Source of the DNA: Treponema sp.
Lineage (GTDB): Bacteria > Spirochaetota > Spirochaetia > Treponematales > Treponemataceae
Length of the DNA stretch: 38,557 nt
Direction of reading: 5' to 3'
Assembly (NCBI GenBank): GCA_022510865.1
Contig: JAFLSQ010000021.1
Coordinates: 1 to 38,557, forward strand
Below the pieces are notes generated by a model. That model had not been told where the DNA came from, searched no databases, and worked only from the letters and a program-made list of their open reading frames with translations. A program made the translations under genes and the position numbers. Positions within the stretch are counted from its first letter, which is position 1. Every line of letters begins with the position of its first letter. Below are positions 21,442 to 30,192 of the stretch, one piece after another.

Positions 21442-22077
21442 ATGCAGCTACTAAGTCCTTCCGAAATGAACGAGGCGTTCTCACGCTGGCAGGCGCAGAA
21501 TCCGTCGCCAAAATCGGAACTGGAGTATGTGAATCCGTTTACGCTTCTGGTTGCCGTTGTGCTGAGCGCGCAGGCAACCGACAAAAGCGTGAACAAGGCG
21601 ACTGCCCCACTGTTCAAAATATCAGACACGCCGGAAAAAATGCTTGCGCTCGGAGAGGACGGCCTAATTGCATACATCAAATCAATCGGATTGTACAAGA
21701 GCAAGGCCGCACACATCATGGGCTTGTGCCGCAAACTTATTGATGATTTTGACGGCCAAGTTCCGCATGACCGCAACGCGCTGATGACTTTGCCTGGCGT
21801 GGGACGCAAAACCGCGAACGTCGTTCTGAACGTCGTCTGGAATGAGCCGACTATGCCGGTGGACACGCATCTTCTGCGCGTAGTGCCAAAAATCGGGCTG
21901 GGCGAGGGAACAACCCCCGAAAGCGTGGAGCAGAGCCTTCTGCACCGGATTCCTGCGCAATTTTTGCATGACGCGCATCACTGGATTTTACTGCACGGCC
22001 GCTATGTATGCACCGCGCGTAACCCAAAATGCGGGGAATGCCTCATAAACGACTTGTGCAAGCACAACGAGAACTGA
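21442..22077 (+). CDS. nth: Endonuclease III
   Basis: The protein has 211 residues, the same length as E. coli Nth. It is a DNA glycosylase/AP lyase for oxidised pyrimidines. The helix-hairpin-helix LPGVGRKTANVVL contains catalytic Lys123, and VDTHLLRV supplies Asp141. The 4Fe-4S loop is Cys190-x6-Cys197-x2-Cys200-x5-Cys206. An in-frame start six codons upstream is rejected because it would begin inside the -10 box. The gene stands alone; 22078-22286 downstream holds no convincing gene. Confidence 0.97.
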   Translation: MQLLSPSEMNEAFSRWQAQNPSPKSELEYVNPFTLLVAVVLSAQATDKSVNKATAPLFKISDTPEKMLALGEDGLIAYIKSIGLYKSKAAHIMGLCRKLIDDFDGQVPHDRNALMTLPGVGRKTANVVLNVVWNEPTMPVDTHLLRVVPKIGLGEGTTPESVEQSLLHRIPAQFLHDAHHWILLHGRYVCTARNPKCGECLINDLCKHNEN

Positions 22078-22286
22078 ACGGAAAGTTCGTCATGCAAAAT
22101 TCCTTTCTTTGCTTTATTTGCGCGATTTACGCAGGGGATTTTCCTCTTTTTTTGCAGCATACCCTCTCCGTGCAGAACGTTCAGCGGGAACAAAAGCAAA
22201 CATATTAACAAGGAAACGGCATTAGAATCCGTGGCAAGCCTTAAATTTCTGCGGGAAAAACGCTATACTGTCTGCGCGAGGTTTTT

Positions 22287-23183
22287 ATGGGAGAATATGC
22301 AGTTGTATCATCGGAAGGGGCAAACAGCACAGCTGGCGAGGCAATCGCAAAGGCGACGAATTTCCGGCAGTGGTTCGAGGATTTTATCTCGTGGCAGAAT
22401 CTGATTAAAATTGCCGGCGGGGTAATCCTGATTCTGATTATGTGGGTTGCCTACCGCCTGATTTTGCGGGGCATCAAAAAATCATCGTCTAAAAAAATGA
22501 ACACGCACCGCAAGCAGATGCTCGTCCATTTCTCAAAATACATTTTTTACGTACTTGTTGTTCTGCAAGTGCTCAGCATGATTGGAATCAAACTTTCGGC
22601 GTTGCTGGGTGCGGCGGGAATTGCGGGAATTGCAATCGGTTTTGCGGCGCAGACTTCGGTCAGCAATCTGATTAGCGGACTTTTTGTCCTTGGCGAAGGC
22701 TCAATCAAAATTGGTGATGCGGTCACGGTGGATGATGTCACCGGCATCGTCGAGGAAATCAACCTGCTTTCAATCCACATCCACACGTATGATAATCACA
22801 TGGTGCGCATTCCGAACTCCACAATCATCAACTCGAATTTCACGAACATAAATTTTCACAAGACCAGGCGGATGACCATCGCCGTCTCTGTGGATTACTC
22901 AACGGATATGCGCACTGCGCTTGAGGTTCTTGCAAAAGCGCCCGCGCTCTGCCCAACGGTTGTGGCTGACCCCGCGCCCGCTGTCTGGTGCGATGGTTTT
23001 GGCGATAGCAGAATAAATATGACTGTCGCGGCGTGGTTCAAGCCCGCGGATTTTTTGCAGACAAAAAACGATTTGTACATCGCCATAAAAAAAGTGCTGG
23101 ATGAGGCCAAAATCTCAATTCCGTTCAATCAGCTGGATGTCAGAATCAAGGACGACATCAAAATCATACAGACCGATGATTAA
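22287..23183 (+). CDS. Small-conductance mechanosensitive channel (MscS family)
   Basis: The protein has 298 residues. A periplasmic/soluble start of about 35 residues is followed by hydrophobic helices at about 43-62 and 77-97 and the pore helix ALLGAAGIAGIAIGFAAQTSVSNLISGLFVLGEGSIKIGDAV, with the small-residue glycine/alanine pattern of MscS TM3. The beta domain (DDVTGIVEEINLLSIHIHTYDNHMVRIPNSTIINSNFTNI) and C-terminal alpha/beta domain follow. It opens on membrane tension to release osmolytes. GAGG precedes the ATG, and a TATACT box lies about 20 bases upstream. The next gene starts 11 bases after the stop. Confidence 0.93.
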   Translation: MGEYAVVSSEGANSTAGEAIAKATNFRQWFEDFISWQNLIKIAGGVILILIMWVAYRLILRGIKKSSSKKMNTHRKQMLVHFSKYIFYVLVVLQVLSMIGIKLSALLGAAGIAGIAIGFAAQTSVSNLISGLFVLGEGSIKIGDAVTVDDVTGIVEEINLLSIHIHTYDNHMVRIPNSTIINSNFTNINFHKTRRMTIAVSVDYSTDMRTALEVLAKAPALCPTVVADPAPAVWCDGFGDSRINMTVAAWFKPADFLQTKNDLYIAIKKVLDEAKISIPFNQLDVRIKDDIKIIQTDD

Positions 23184-23194
23184 AATCCCGTGCC

Positions 23195-24328
23195 ATGAAT
23201 TTTTTTGAGAAGTACAATTGGGCAGAAATTCTTGCCGCTCATCCCGCTGAACACTGCGAAATTGCCGAATATCATAAAATTCTCTGCCCGCCGGACGATT
23301 ACCCGGATTTTCTGGACAAATACATCGCGCTGCCAATCATGCAGCGTCTTAAAGGCGTGGGATTGCTCTGCGGCACCGACTGGACACCGCTCTACCGCAA
23401 CCGATTTTTTTACTCCCGTCTGGAGCACAGCATCGCCGTCGCACTGATTGTCTGGCATTTCACACACAGCAAGGCGCAGACTCTGGCAGGGCTTTTTCAC
23501 GATGTCTCAACGCCGGTTTTCAGTCATGCGCAGGACTTCCGCAAAGGAGACGCGCTCACGCAGACAACCACGGAAGCGCCCACATCCGCAATTCTGCGCA
23601 AAAGCCGCGAGCTTTCCGCACTGCTTGACGCGGACGGTCTGGACGTGAGTCAGGTGGAGGATTATCACGCCTATCCGGTAGCAGACAACGAGATTCCGCG
23701 CCTGAGCGCAGACCGCCTGGAATATATGTTCCCTTCCGGCCTTGTTTTTGACGGAAGTTGGACGCTGCAAGAAATCCGCCGAGTTTATGATGATATTGCC
23801 GTTTTAAAAAACGAGGATGATGAGCCGGAACTTGGATTTTTGACTCAGTATGCCGCCGAACTTTACTGCGAGCGTTTCTGCATGATAAGCCACATTCTGC
23901 AACTGAACGAGAACAAACTCACGCTGCAAATGCTCGCGCAAATAACAAGCCTTGCAGAAAAGACGGGAATTTTGCAGGAAGATGATTTTATGCGCCTGAG
24001 CGAGGCACAGATAATCCGCAGGCTGGAAGATTTCTGTGATTGCCAGACGGCCGCAGAAAAATCCTGCGGAACTGCGGATGAAAAATACCTTGCCCGGCTT
24101 TTCAGGACGTTCCGCCAGATGACAAAAATTGAGCACAAAAATTCCCCGCTTGCGGACGATGAATATTTTAACGTGTGCGTGAAAGTCAAGCAGCGGTACA
24201 TCAATCCGCTGGTGGCTCTGCCGCAAAAAACAGCGAGGCTCTCGGAAATCTCGCAAAAATCCGCAAAAATAATCGCCGATTTTCTTGCATACAACGACAC
24301 TCCCTACGGTTGCGTGAAACTGATATAA
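23195..24328 (+). CDS. HD-domain phosphohydrolase
   Basis: The protein has 377 residues. The HD motif is complete: RLEHSIAVAL (His78), LAGLFHDVSTPVFSH (His102-Asp103, His111) and SADRLEYM (Asp173). The layout, with a leading IMQRLKGVGLLCGTD segment that resembles dGTPase- and HD-type nucleotidase entrance helices, suggests a nucleotide phosphohydrolase, but the substrate is unknown. The C-terminal 190 residues are helical and unrecognised. The ATG is 11 bases after mscS, with no SD, so coupling to mscS translation is likely; a TAAAAT eight bases upstream is a weaker leaderless alternative. Confidence 0.88.
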   Translation: MNFFEKYNWAEILAAHPAEHCEIAEYHKILCPPDDYPDFLDKYIALPIMQRLKGVGLLCGTDWTPLYRNRFFYSRLEHSIAVALIVWHFTHSKAQTLAGLFHDVSTPVFSHAQDFRKGDALTQTTTEAPTSAILRKSRELSALLDADGLDVSQVEDYHAYPVADNEIPRLSADRLEYMFPSGLVFDGSWTLQEIRRVYDDIAVLKNEDDEPELGFLTQYAAELYCERFCMISHILQLNENKLTLQMLAQITSLAEKTGILQEDDFMRLSEAQIIRRLEDFCDCQTAAEKSCGTADEKYLARLFRTFRQMTKIEHKNSPLADDEYFNVCVKVKQRYINPLVALPQKTARLSEISQKSAKIIADFLAYNDTPYGCVKLI

Positions 24329-24332
24329 AAGG

Positions 24333-24338
24333 TATTAT
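24333..24338 (+). promoter_or_regulatory. -10-like box of yhbY, leaderless type
   Basis: TATTAT ends six bases before the ATG at 24345 and lies just after the HD-protein stop codon. No SD at usable distance. Confidence 0.35.
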
Positions 24339-24344
24339 CGAACA

Positions 24345-24641
24345 ATGATTGAACTGAACAGCAAACAGCGAAAAATTCTTGAGCGCGCCGCGCATGACTT
24401 GCAGCCGGTGGTGATTGTCGGCGGCGCCGGGATGACAGAGAACGTGATCCAGATGGCAGACAAAACTCTTGCCGACCACGAGCTAATAAAACTGAAATTC
24501 AACGAATACAAAGAAGAGAAAAAAGAACTGACCGCCACGCTCTGCGAAAAAACATCCTGCGCGCTTGTGCGCATAATCGGAAACGTTGCGATTTTGTACC
24601 GGCCCGCAGAAAAACCGGAGAACAGACGCTTCAAAATCTGA
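24345..24641 (+). CDS. yhbY: YhbY family RNA-binding protein (CRM domain)
   Basis: The protein has 98 residues, one CRM domain. The N-terminus LNSKQRKILERAAHDLQPVVIVGGAGMTENVIQMADKTLADHELIKLKF matches the family, with GGAG as the GxxG RNA-binding loop. Homologues bind 50S ribosome assembly intermediates. It is downstream of the HD gene and shows no SD. The gap to the convergent CBS gene (24642-24730) has no recognisable feature. Confidence 0.95.
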   Translation: MIELNSKQRKILERAAHDLQPVVIVGGAGMTENVIQMADKTLADHELIKLKFNEYKEEKKELTATLCEKTSCALVRIIGNVAILYRPAEKPENRRFKI

Positions 24642-24730
24642 AACAGCAGGATTTAAGAACTTTGCCGGCTTGCGAATTCCCGGTGAGAATTTGCGGAAAA
24701 ATCACTGAGAATTCGGCAGAAGCAGGAAAA

Positions 24731-25378
24731 TCAGTTTGAGCGGATGTCTTTCACTTCCACGCCGCAGGATTCAATCGCGGCCGCAAGCGCATCCTTCGAG
24801 ATGTCCGAGACCTTGACCGTGACTTTTCTGTGCTCAAAGTCGCCAGCCTTGGAAGTCACAAGCGAGACGATGTTCCCGCCTTTCTCTGCGATTGCCGCGG
24901 AGATTTTGGCAAGCTCGCCGGGAACTTCCCGTGCGACAAGAACCGCGCGGACACCCGGAGTGCGCGTGTTGAACATATCGATGAACGCCGCAAAAAGGTC
25001 TGACGCGGTGACAATCCCGACAAGAATGTTCTCTTTCACAACCACAGGAAGGCAGCTGATTTCGTAGTCGCTCATCAGGCGGGCGGCCTCCTCAACCGTC
25101 TCAAGCTCGGTAGTCGTCCTGACGGATTTTGTCATCGTCTTCTCAACCGAAAGCTTGCTCAGAAGATAGCCAAGCTCGAACATATCAAGGCTGGTCGCGC
25201 TGCTCGGGGAAGCGTTCGCAAGGTCGCTGGCTGTGATGATTCCCACCACTGCCCCGCTTTTATCAACCACCGGAAGCCGCTTCACTTTGTTTCTGTTCAT
25301 CAATTCTTTTGCCTCAAGAACCGAAGCGCCCGCGCTGATTGTAACCGGATTTTCTGTCATTACGTCCTTTACAAGCAT
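24731..25378 (-). CDS. CBS-CBS-ACT protein in the branched-chain amino-acid operon
   Basis: The protein has 215 residues. Two CBS motifs (DVMTENPVTISAGASVLEAKELMNRNKVKRLPVVD, about 4-60, and KTMTKSVRTTTELETVEEAARLMSDYEISCLPVVV, about 80-135) are followed by an ACT-like domain (VRAVLVAREVPGELAKISAAIAEKGGNIVSLV, about 143-215). The layout resembles AcuB-like proteins. CBS pairs sense adenosyl nucleotides and ACT domains bind amino acids. The gene starts one base after livF, with AGGAGG inside the livF stop region. This suggests a sensor that responds to the amino acid or to cell energy and perhaps controls the transporter or its genes. Confidence 0.88.
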   Translation of the reverse strand: MLVKDVMTENPVTISAGASVLEAKELMNRNKVKRLPVVDKSGAVVGIITASDLANASPSSATSLDMFELGYLLSKLSVEKTMTKSVRTTTELETVEEAARLMSDYEISCLPVVVKENILVGIVTASDLFAAFIDMFNTRTPGVRAVLVAREVPGELAKISAAIAEKGGNIVSLVTSKAGDFEHRKVTVKVSDISKDALAAAIESCGVEVKDIRSN

Positions 25379-25379
25379 T

Positions 25380-26090
25380 TTAACCTCCTAAGTATGCGGC
25401 CTTAACCGCGCCGTCGTTTATGAGTTCTGATGCCGGCCCGCTTTTGATTATAGAGCCGGTCTCCAGAATATAAGCCCGGCTTGCAATCGAAAGTGCCTTG
25501 TACGCATTCTGCTCAACAAGAAGAATTGTCGTTCCCGCCGAACTGATTTTCTGGATTATGCTGAAAATCTCGTCAACAAGAATGGGCGCAAGCCCCATGC
25601 TCGGCTCGTCCAGAAGAAGAAGCGCGGGTTTTGTCATCAGAGCGCGGGCCATCGCAAGCATCTGCTGCTCGCCACCAGAAAGTGTGCCCGAAATCTGCGA
25701 GATGCGCTCCTTAAGACGCGGAAAAAGCTCGAAGCACCATTCCATGTCACTTTTGATTTTTGCCCTGTCTTTGCGGATAAACGCGCCCATCTCAAGGTTT
25801 TCTTTTACGCTCATGTTCGCAAAGACGCGCCTGCCTTCTGGAACCTGCACAAGCCCTTTCTGCACAATTTTGTCCGCACTAAGATTCGTGATGTCCTCGC
25901 CCTCGAATTCAATTGTGCCCCCTGTTTTTTTTATAAGGTTGCTCACCGAATGAAGAGTCGTTGTCTTGCCCGCGCCGTTCGAGCCAATCAGCGTGATAAT
26001 CTCGCCTTTCTCAACCTCAAACGAAATGCCTTTTAGCGCGCGGATTGCTCCGTATGAAACGGAAAGGTCAGTCACTTTCAGCATACTCAT
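25380..26090 (-). CDS. livF: Branched-chain amino acid ABC transporter ATPase LivF
   Basis: The protein has 236 residues. Walker A is GSNGAGKTT, the signature is LSGGEQQMLAMARAL, Walker B is LLLDEPSMGL and the switch segment is LLVEQN, which is the typical LivF order and length. It powers uptake with LivG. The start codon overlaps the livG stop (ATGA), indicating translational coupling; the CBS-ACT gene follows by one base. Confidence 0.95.
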   Translation of the reverse strand: MSMLKVTDLSVSYGAIRALKGISFEVEKGEIITLIGSNGAGKTTTLHSVSNLIKKTGGTIEFEGEDITNLSADKIVQKGLVQVPEGRRVFANMSVKENLEMGAFIRKDRAKIKSDMEWCFELFPRLKERISQISGTLSGGEQQMLAMARALMTKPALLLLDEPSMGLAPILVDEIFSIIQKISSAGTTILLVEQNAYKALSIASRAYILETGSIIKSGPASELINDGAVKAAYLGG

Positions 26091-26917
26091 TTTGCCTCTC
26101 CTGAAGATTCGCCGTAACCCGAGCCAAGATACGCGCGGATAACCTCGTCGTTGCGCTGGATTTCTGCGGGCAAGCCCTGCGCGATAATCCTGCCGTAATT
26201 CAGAACCGCAAGCCGCTCGCAGATTCCCATGACAAGTTTCATGTCATGCTCGATTAGAAGCACCGTCAAATCAAACTTCTTGCGGATAAAAGAAATCAGC
26301 TCCATCAGCTCCTCGGTTTCCTGGCCGTTCATTCCGGCGGCAGGCTCATCAAGAAGCAGAAGTTTTGGTGATGACGCGAGCGCACGGCAAATCTCAAGTT
26401 TGCGCTGCTCGCCATAAGGAAGATTTTTGGCAAGCTCATCCTTTTTATCCTCAAGGTGGAAAATCGAAAGAAGAAGCTCGGTTTTTTCCTGCATTGTTTT
26501 CTCATCGTGGCGGAATTTTCGTGTGCGCAGAAGCACATCAAGCGGATTTACGGAGCGTTTCTGATGAAGCGCGATTTTAACGTTCTCGGCCGCGCTCAAA
26601 AATCCGAATAGCCTGATGTTCTGGAATGTCCGTGCGATTCCAATCCTGTTAAGCTCGGCGGGAGACTTCCCGTTGATGAGCTGAAGATTGCCCTCGCTGC
26701 CCACAAAAGTGACCGCGCCGGAAGTGGGCCGGTAAATCCCCGAGAGCATATTGAAGACCGTAGTTTTGCCCGCGCCGTTCGGCCCGATTAGCCCCACAAG
26801 TTCCCCGTGGCGCAGTTCCATGCTGAAGTCGCTGACCGCGCGAAGTCCGCCAAAGACGATTGAAATGTCTTTTGCGCGGAGAAGAAGCTCTTTTTCCTGC
26901 TGCTCTGATGCGCTCAT
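26087..26917 (-). CDS. livG: Branched-chain amino acid ABC transporter ATPase LivG
   Basis: The protein has 276 residues. Walker A is GPNGAGKTT, the family-specific RTFQNIRLF is present, the signature is LPYGEQRKLEICRAL and Walker B is LLLDEPAAGMN. LivG is longer than LivF because of an extended helical insert, as here. It overlaps both neighbours by four bases (livM upstream, livF downstream). Confidence 0.95.
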   Translation of the reverse strand: MSASEQQEKELLLRAKDISIVFGGLRAVSDFSMELRHGELVGLIGPNGAGKTTVFNMLSGIYRPTSGAVTFVGSEGNLQLINGKSPAELNRIGIARTFQNIRLFGFLSAAENVKIALHQKRSVNPLDVLLRTRKFRHDEKTMQEKTELLLSIFHLEDKKDELAKNLPYGEQRKLEICRALASSPKLLLLDEPAAGMNGQETEELMELISFIRKKFDLTVLLIEHDMKLVMGICERLAVLNYGRIIAQGLPAEIQRNDEVIRAYLGSGYGESSGEAK

Positions 26918-27936
26918 TTTGCCTCTCCTTTTTTGCGGCGGAAAATCTTTGCGGCAAAGCCGGGAAATCCGCGGTAGAATTTTATGAAACTGAATTCTTT
27001 TGTGCCAAGAAGCCCCTGCGGACGGAAAAGCATCACGACAATCAGGACGACAGGATAAATCAGAAGCCTGTAGTCGCGCAGGAATCTGAGCGCCTCCTGC
27101 AAAATTGTGAGCACGAACGCCGCCAGAACGCCGCCGGTGACGCTGCCCATTCCGCCGAGCACCACGTAAATCAGCGCGTTGATTGAGTTATTGAACGAGG
27201 CAAGGTCAGGTTTCACAAATCCGATGAAAGGCGCGTAAAGTGCGCCCGCAATTCCCGCGATGAACGAGGCGATTACAAAGCCAATCATTTTGTAGCGGAA
27301 AACGCCGATTCCGTTCGAGTTCGCCGCAACCTCATCCTCGCGCACTGCAAGGATTGCCCGGCCGTAAGTTGAGCGCAGGAAATTCTGCAAAAGCGCGATG
27401 ATTATGACGAGCGAGCCGACAATCGCAAGATAGGAGATTGCCGCACCGTGCGCAAGTGACGTTGTGAAAACCGTGCTGAACTGCTTTCCGTTCGGGCCGC
27501 CTGTGAGCGACTTTAAGTTCACAAGGCACACGCGGATTATCTCGCCGAACGCAAGCGTTACAATCGCAAGATAGTCGCCCTCAAGTTTGAGGGTTGGAAA
27601 TCCGATTAGGAAACCGAAAATGGCCGCCACAAGTCCGCCAAGAAGAATGCTGACCGGGAGCGGCACGCCCGCCTCTGTGAGGATAATCGCCGAGTACGCG
27701 CCCAGAGCCTGGAAGCCCGCCTGCCCGAGCGAGAGCTGCCCGGTAATTCCGGAAATCATATTCACGCTGACTGCCATTATCGCGTTGACACCGCCAAGCG
27801 TTATAATCTGCGCCGCGTAAGCGTCGATGAGGGGAAATCCGCCGACAAGAGGAATGTCCATCAAAATTGCGGGAACTGCGACAAGCGCAATGCCGGTTAT
27901 AAAAAGCGTGAGCGTGTTTTTTGCAAATCTGTCCAT
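26914..27936 (-). CDS. livM: Branched-chain amino acid ABC transporter permease LivM
   Basis: The protein has 340 residues, an inner-membrane permease with about eight to ten helices. The stretch VNMISGITGQLSLGQAGFQALGAY and the EAA-like loop GRAILAVREDEVAANSNGIGVFRYK (contacting the ATPase) are typical of LivM. It is encoded eight bases after livH and overlaps livG by four bases. Confidence 0.95.
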   Translation of the reverse strand: MDRFAKNTLTLFITGIALVAVPAILMDIPLVGGFPLIDAYAAQIITLGGVNAIMAVSVNMISGITGQLSLGQAGFQALGAYSAIILTEAGVPLPVSILLGGLVAAIFGFLIGFPTLKLEGDYLAIVTLAFGEIIRVCLVNLKSLTGGPNGKQFSTVFTTSLAHGAAISYLAIVGSLVIIIALLQNFLRSTYGRAILAVREDEVAANSNGIGVFRYKMIGFVIASFIAGIAGALYAPFIGFVKPDLASFNNSINALIYVVLGGMGSVTGGVLAAFVLTILQEALRFLRDYRLLIYPVVLIVVMLFRPQGLLGTKEFSFIKFYRGFPGFAAKIFRRKKGEAK

Positions 27937-27944
27937 TTTTTCTC

Positions 27945-28835
27945 CTAAACCTTCACAACCTGCTTTTTGCCAAGAAGTCCCGCCGGCTTCACAAGCAGAA
28001 TGATAATCAGAATGCTGTAGGAAATCGCATCGGAATATTGGGATGAGATGTACGCCTTGGTCATCGTCTCAGCAACCCCGAGGATTACCCCGCCCGCCAT
28101 CGCGCCCGGAATTGAGCCGATTCCGCCGAGCACCGCCGCCACAAAAGCCTTAAGCCCCGGAATGTAGCCCATGAACGGATCTACCTGCGGATACGCCGTG
28201 GCATAAAGCACTCCGCCCGCGCCGGCAAGCACTGAGCCGATTACAAAAGTTATTGCGATTGTCCTGTTCACGTTCACGCCCATTAGACTTGCCGCGCCCA
28301 TATCAAAACTGACTGCCCGCATCGCACGGCCGGTTTTTGTCCGCCGGATTATGTAATTGAGCACGACCATCAGAACGGCAGACAAAACGATTACAATGAC
28401 CTGCACGTTGCTCACCTGCACAATCCCGAGCGAGAAAAATTTTGTCTCCATTGTGGGGAACTGTCTTGGGTTCGGGCCGACAAACGGAAGGACGCGCATT
28501 GTGTTCTGCAAAATTAGCTCAACCGCAATCGCCGTAATGAGCGAATTAAGGCGCGGAGCGTTCCTAAGAGGACGATAAGCGCACCGTTCGATTAAAAGGC
28601 TCAAAAGAGCGCAGACGGTCATCGCACCAAGAAAAGCGAGCAGAAGTCCTGCGGGAGTCGCGCCGGTTCTGCGCAGAATAAAATATCCAGTGTACGCGCC
28701 AACCATCATTACATCCCCGTGCGCAAAGTTGATGAGCTTGACGATTCCGTAGACCATCGTGTAGCCCAGCGCAATCAGGGCGTAAATGCTGCCCAGCGAA
28801 AGTCCGTTGACAAACTGTTTCAGAAAAGTTTCCAA
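27945..28835 (-). CDS. livH: Branched-chain amino acid ABC transporter permease LivH
   Basis: The protein has 296 residues. The first residues are LETFLKQFVNGLSLGSIYALIALGYTMVYGIVKLINFAHGD, the usual LivH beginning. Translation is assigned to a TTG at 28835, because GGAGG lies six bases upstream; a TTG six codons earlier would have no SD. The EAA-like loop is GRAMRAVSFDMGAASLMGVNVNRT. It follows a hairpin that separates it from livK. Confidence 0.9.
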   Translation of the reverse strand: METFLKQFVNGLSLGSIYALIALGYTMVYGIVKLINFAHGDVMMVGAYTGYFILRRTGATPAGLLLAFLGAMTVCALLSLLIERCAYRPLRNAPRLNSLITAIAVELILQNTMRVLPFVGPNPRQFPTMETKFFSLGIVQVSNVQVIVIVLSAVLMVVLNYIIRRTKTGRAMRAVSFDMGAASLMGVNVNRTIAITFVIGSVLAGAGGVLYATAYPQVDPFMGYIPGLKAFVAAVLGGIGSIPGAMAGGVILGVAETMTKAYISSQYSDAISYSILIIILLVKPAGLLGKKQVVKV

Positions 28836-28875
28836 GCGCGTCCTCCAAATCAACTGATTCTACTATAAAAATTTA

Positions 28876-28924
28876 AAAAGAAAAAGGGTTCATTCCAAGC
28901 TACGCGCGCAACCGGAATGAACCC
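28876..28924 (-). terminator. Terminator/attenuator between livK and livH
   Basis: The arms GGGTTCATTCC (28886-28896) and GGAATGAACCC (28914-28924) with a 17-nt loop are followed on the minus strand by TTTTTCTTTTT. Partial termination would make binding protein more abundant than permease and ATPases. Confidence 0.75.
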
Positions 28925-28945
28925 CTTTGTTCATTCAAAATCGAT

Positions 28946-30088
28946 TTACATTCCGATGTCTACAGTAGCCGCATATCGAGTTGTAAGCTGTCCGTCATTA
29001 TTGATAAGCTCAATCATTACTGCGGATTTTACAGGGTTGCGGTTCTCATCGAACACGATGTGGCCTGTAACGTAGTTGCCGTCGGTCGCCTCAAAAGCAT
29101 CGCGGATTTTAGCAATGTCCGTTGCAGTTCCGGCCTTCCTAATCGCATCGCGGAGCATATAAACGCTGTCATAGCCAAGAGCCGCAAAAGAATTCGGCGA
29201 TTTTCCATACCTTGCCTTGAACGATGTGACAAACTTCTGCACTGCCCAGCTGTCAGAGTCCTCAGCATAGTGGTTTGAATAGTAGCCGTTGAGCACCTCA
29301 TCACCAGCGTTCTCGGTCAGACCATCCCAACCGTCCGCACCGACAATCGGAGTGTTGATGCCCTGAGCGCGGAGCTGCTTTGCAATCAGAGCGACAGTTC
29401 CGTAATAATCCGGAAGATAGACAACATCCGGATTCGCCGCCTTGATTTTTGTGAGCTGAGCGTTAAAATCCTTGTCGCCAGTTCCGTAAGATTCCTTCGC
29501 GACAATCTGGCCGCCAAGAGAAGTGTATTCTTCAATAAAATTGTCCGTCAGTCCAACAGAGTAATCGTTTCCGATGTCATAAAGAACCGCCGCATTTTTT
29601 GTATTCAGATTGTCAAACGCGAATTTTCCGCCGACTTTTCCCTGGAACGGGTCGATGAAGCAAGTGCGGAAAATATAGTTTCCAGCCTCGGTGATTGCAG
29701 TCGCAGTAGCGGCCGGAGCAATCTGAAGAACGTGCTGAGCCTGAGCCTGCCTTGTGATTGCCATCGTGCAGCCCGAAGTGAGCGAGCCGATTACGACGGA
29801 CACTCTGTCTTTCGTCACGAGCTTTTTGTACGCGCTCACTGATTTTGCGGGATCGCCCTCGTCGTCCTCGCAGACGAATTCAAGAAGACGGCCGTTAACT
29901 CCGCCCGCCGCGTTGATTTCCGCCACTGCAAGGTCAATTCCGTTCTTGCACTCAACGCCGTAAACCGCGACGGCACCTGAAAGCGGAGCAACTCCGCCAA
30001 TCTTAATTGTCTTGCTCTGAGCTGCGCATGAAAAAAAGAGAACCGCTGAAAAAAGCGAAACAATAAAACACAAATTTTTTCTGTTCAT
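28946..30088 (-). CDS. livK: Branched-chain amino acid-binding lipoprotein LivK
   Basis: The protein has 380 residues. The start is fixed by GGAGG before ATG 30088; in-frame Met codons further up (including EEK-M four codons earlier) are rejected. The signal peptide MNRKNLCFIVSLFSAVLFFSC ends in FFSC, so it is a lipoprotein tethered to the membrane. The mature sequence begins TIKIGGVAPLSGAVAVYGVECKNGIDLAVAEINAAGGVNGRLLEFVCEDDEGDPAKSVSAYKKL, the classical type-1 periplasmic-binding fold of the Leu/Ile/Val family. It delivers branched-chain amino acids (or a related solute) to LivHMGF. A hairpin plus U-run follows the gene. Confidence 0.92.
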   Translation of the reverse strand: MNRKNLCFIVSLFSAVLFFSCAAQSKTIKIGGVAPLSGAVAVYGVECKNGIDLAVAEINAAGGVNGRLLEFVCEDDEGDPAKSVSAYKKLVTKDRVSVVIGSLTSGCTMAITRQAQAQHVLQIAPAATATAITEAGNYIFRTCFIDPFQGKVGGKFAFDNLNTKNAAVLYDIGNDYSVGLTDNFIEEYTSLGGQIVAKESYGTGDKDFNAQLTKIKAANPDVVYLPDYYGTVALIAKQLRAQGINTPIVGADGWDGLTENAGDEVLNGYYSNHYAEDSDSWAVQKFVTSFKARYGKSPNSFAALGYDSVYMLRDAIRKAGTATDIAKIRDAFEATDGNYVTGHIVFDENRNPVKSAVMIELINNDGQLTTRYAATVDIGM

Positions 30089-30107
30089 TTTTTCCTCCAT
30101 TGCGCGT

Positions 30108-30136
30108 ATTTTATATAATTGTTTAAAATTAGTAAA
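30108..30136 (-). promoter_or_regulatory. Promoter of the livK operon
   Basis: -35 TTTACT (30131-30136), 17-bp spacer, -10 TAAAAT (30108-30113) on the minus strand; the following SD is GGAGG. Confidence 0.5.
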
Positions 30137-30192
30137 TCGGGATTTAAAAAAAATGCGGTCGCCTTGCGCACAACGCATAATTTTTGCGATTT

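Noticed and set aside
22078..22286. A small gene between nth and mscS
   Set aside because: The only frame of note (22002-22211, minus) overlaps nth, has no SD and no recognisable features. I see nothing in this gap except the mscS promoter-like TATACT and SD.
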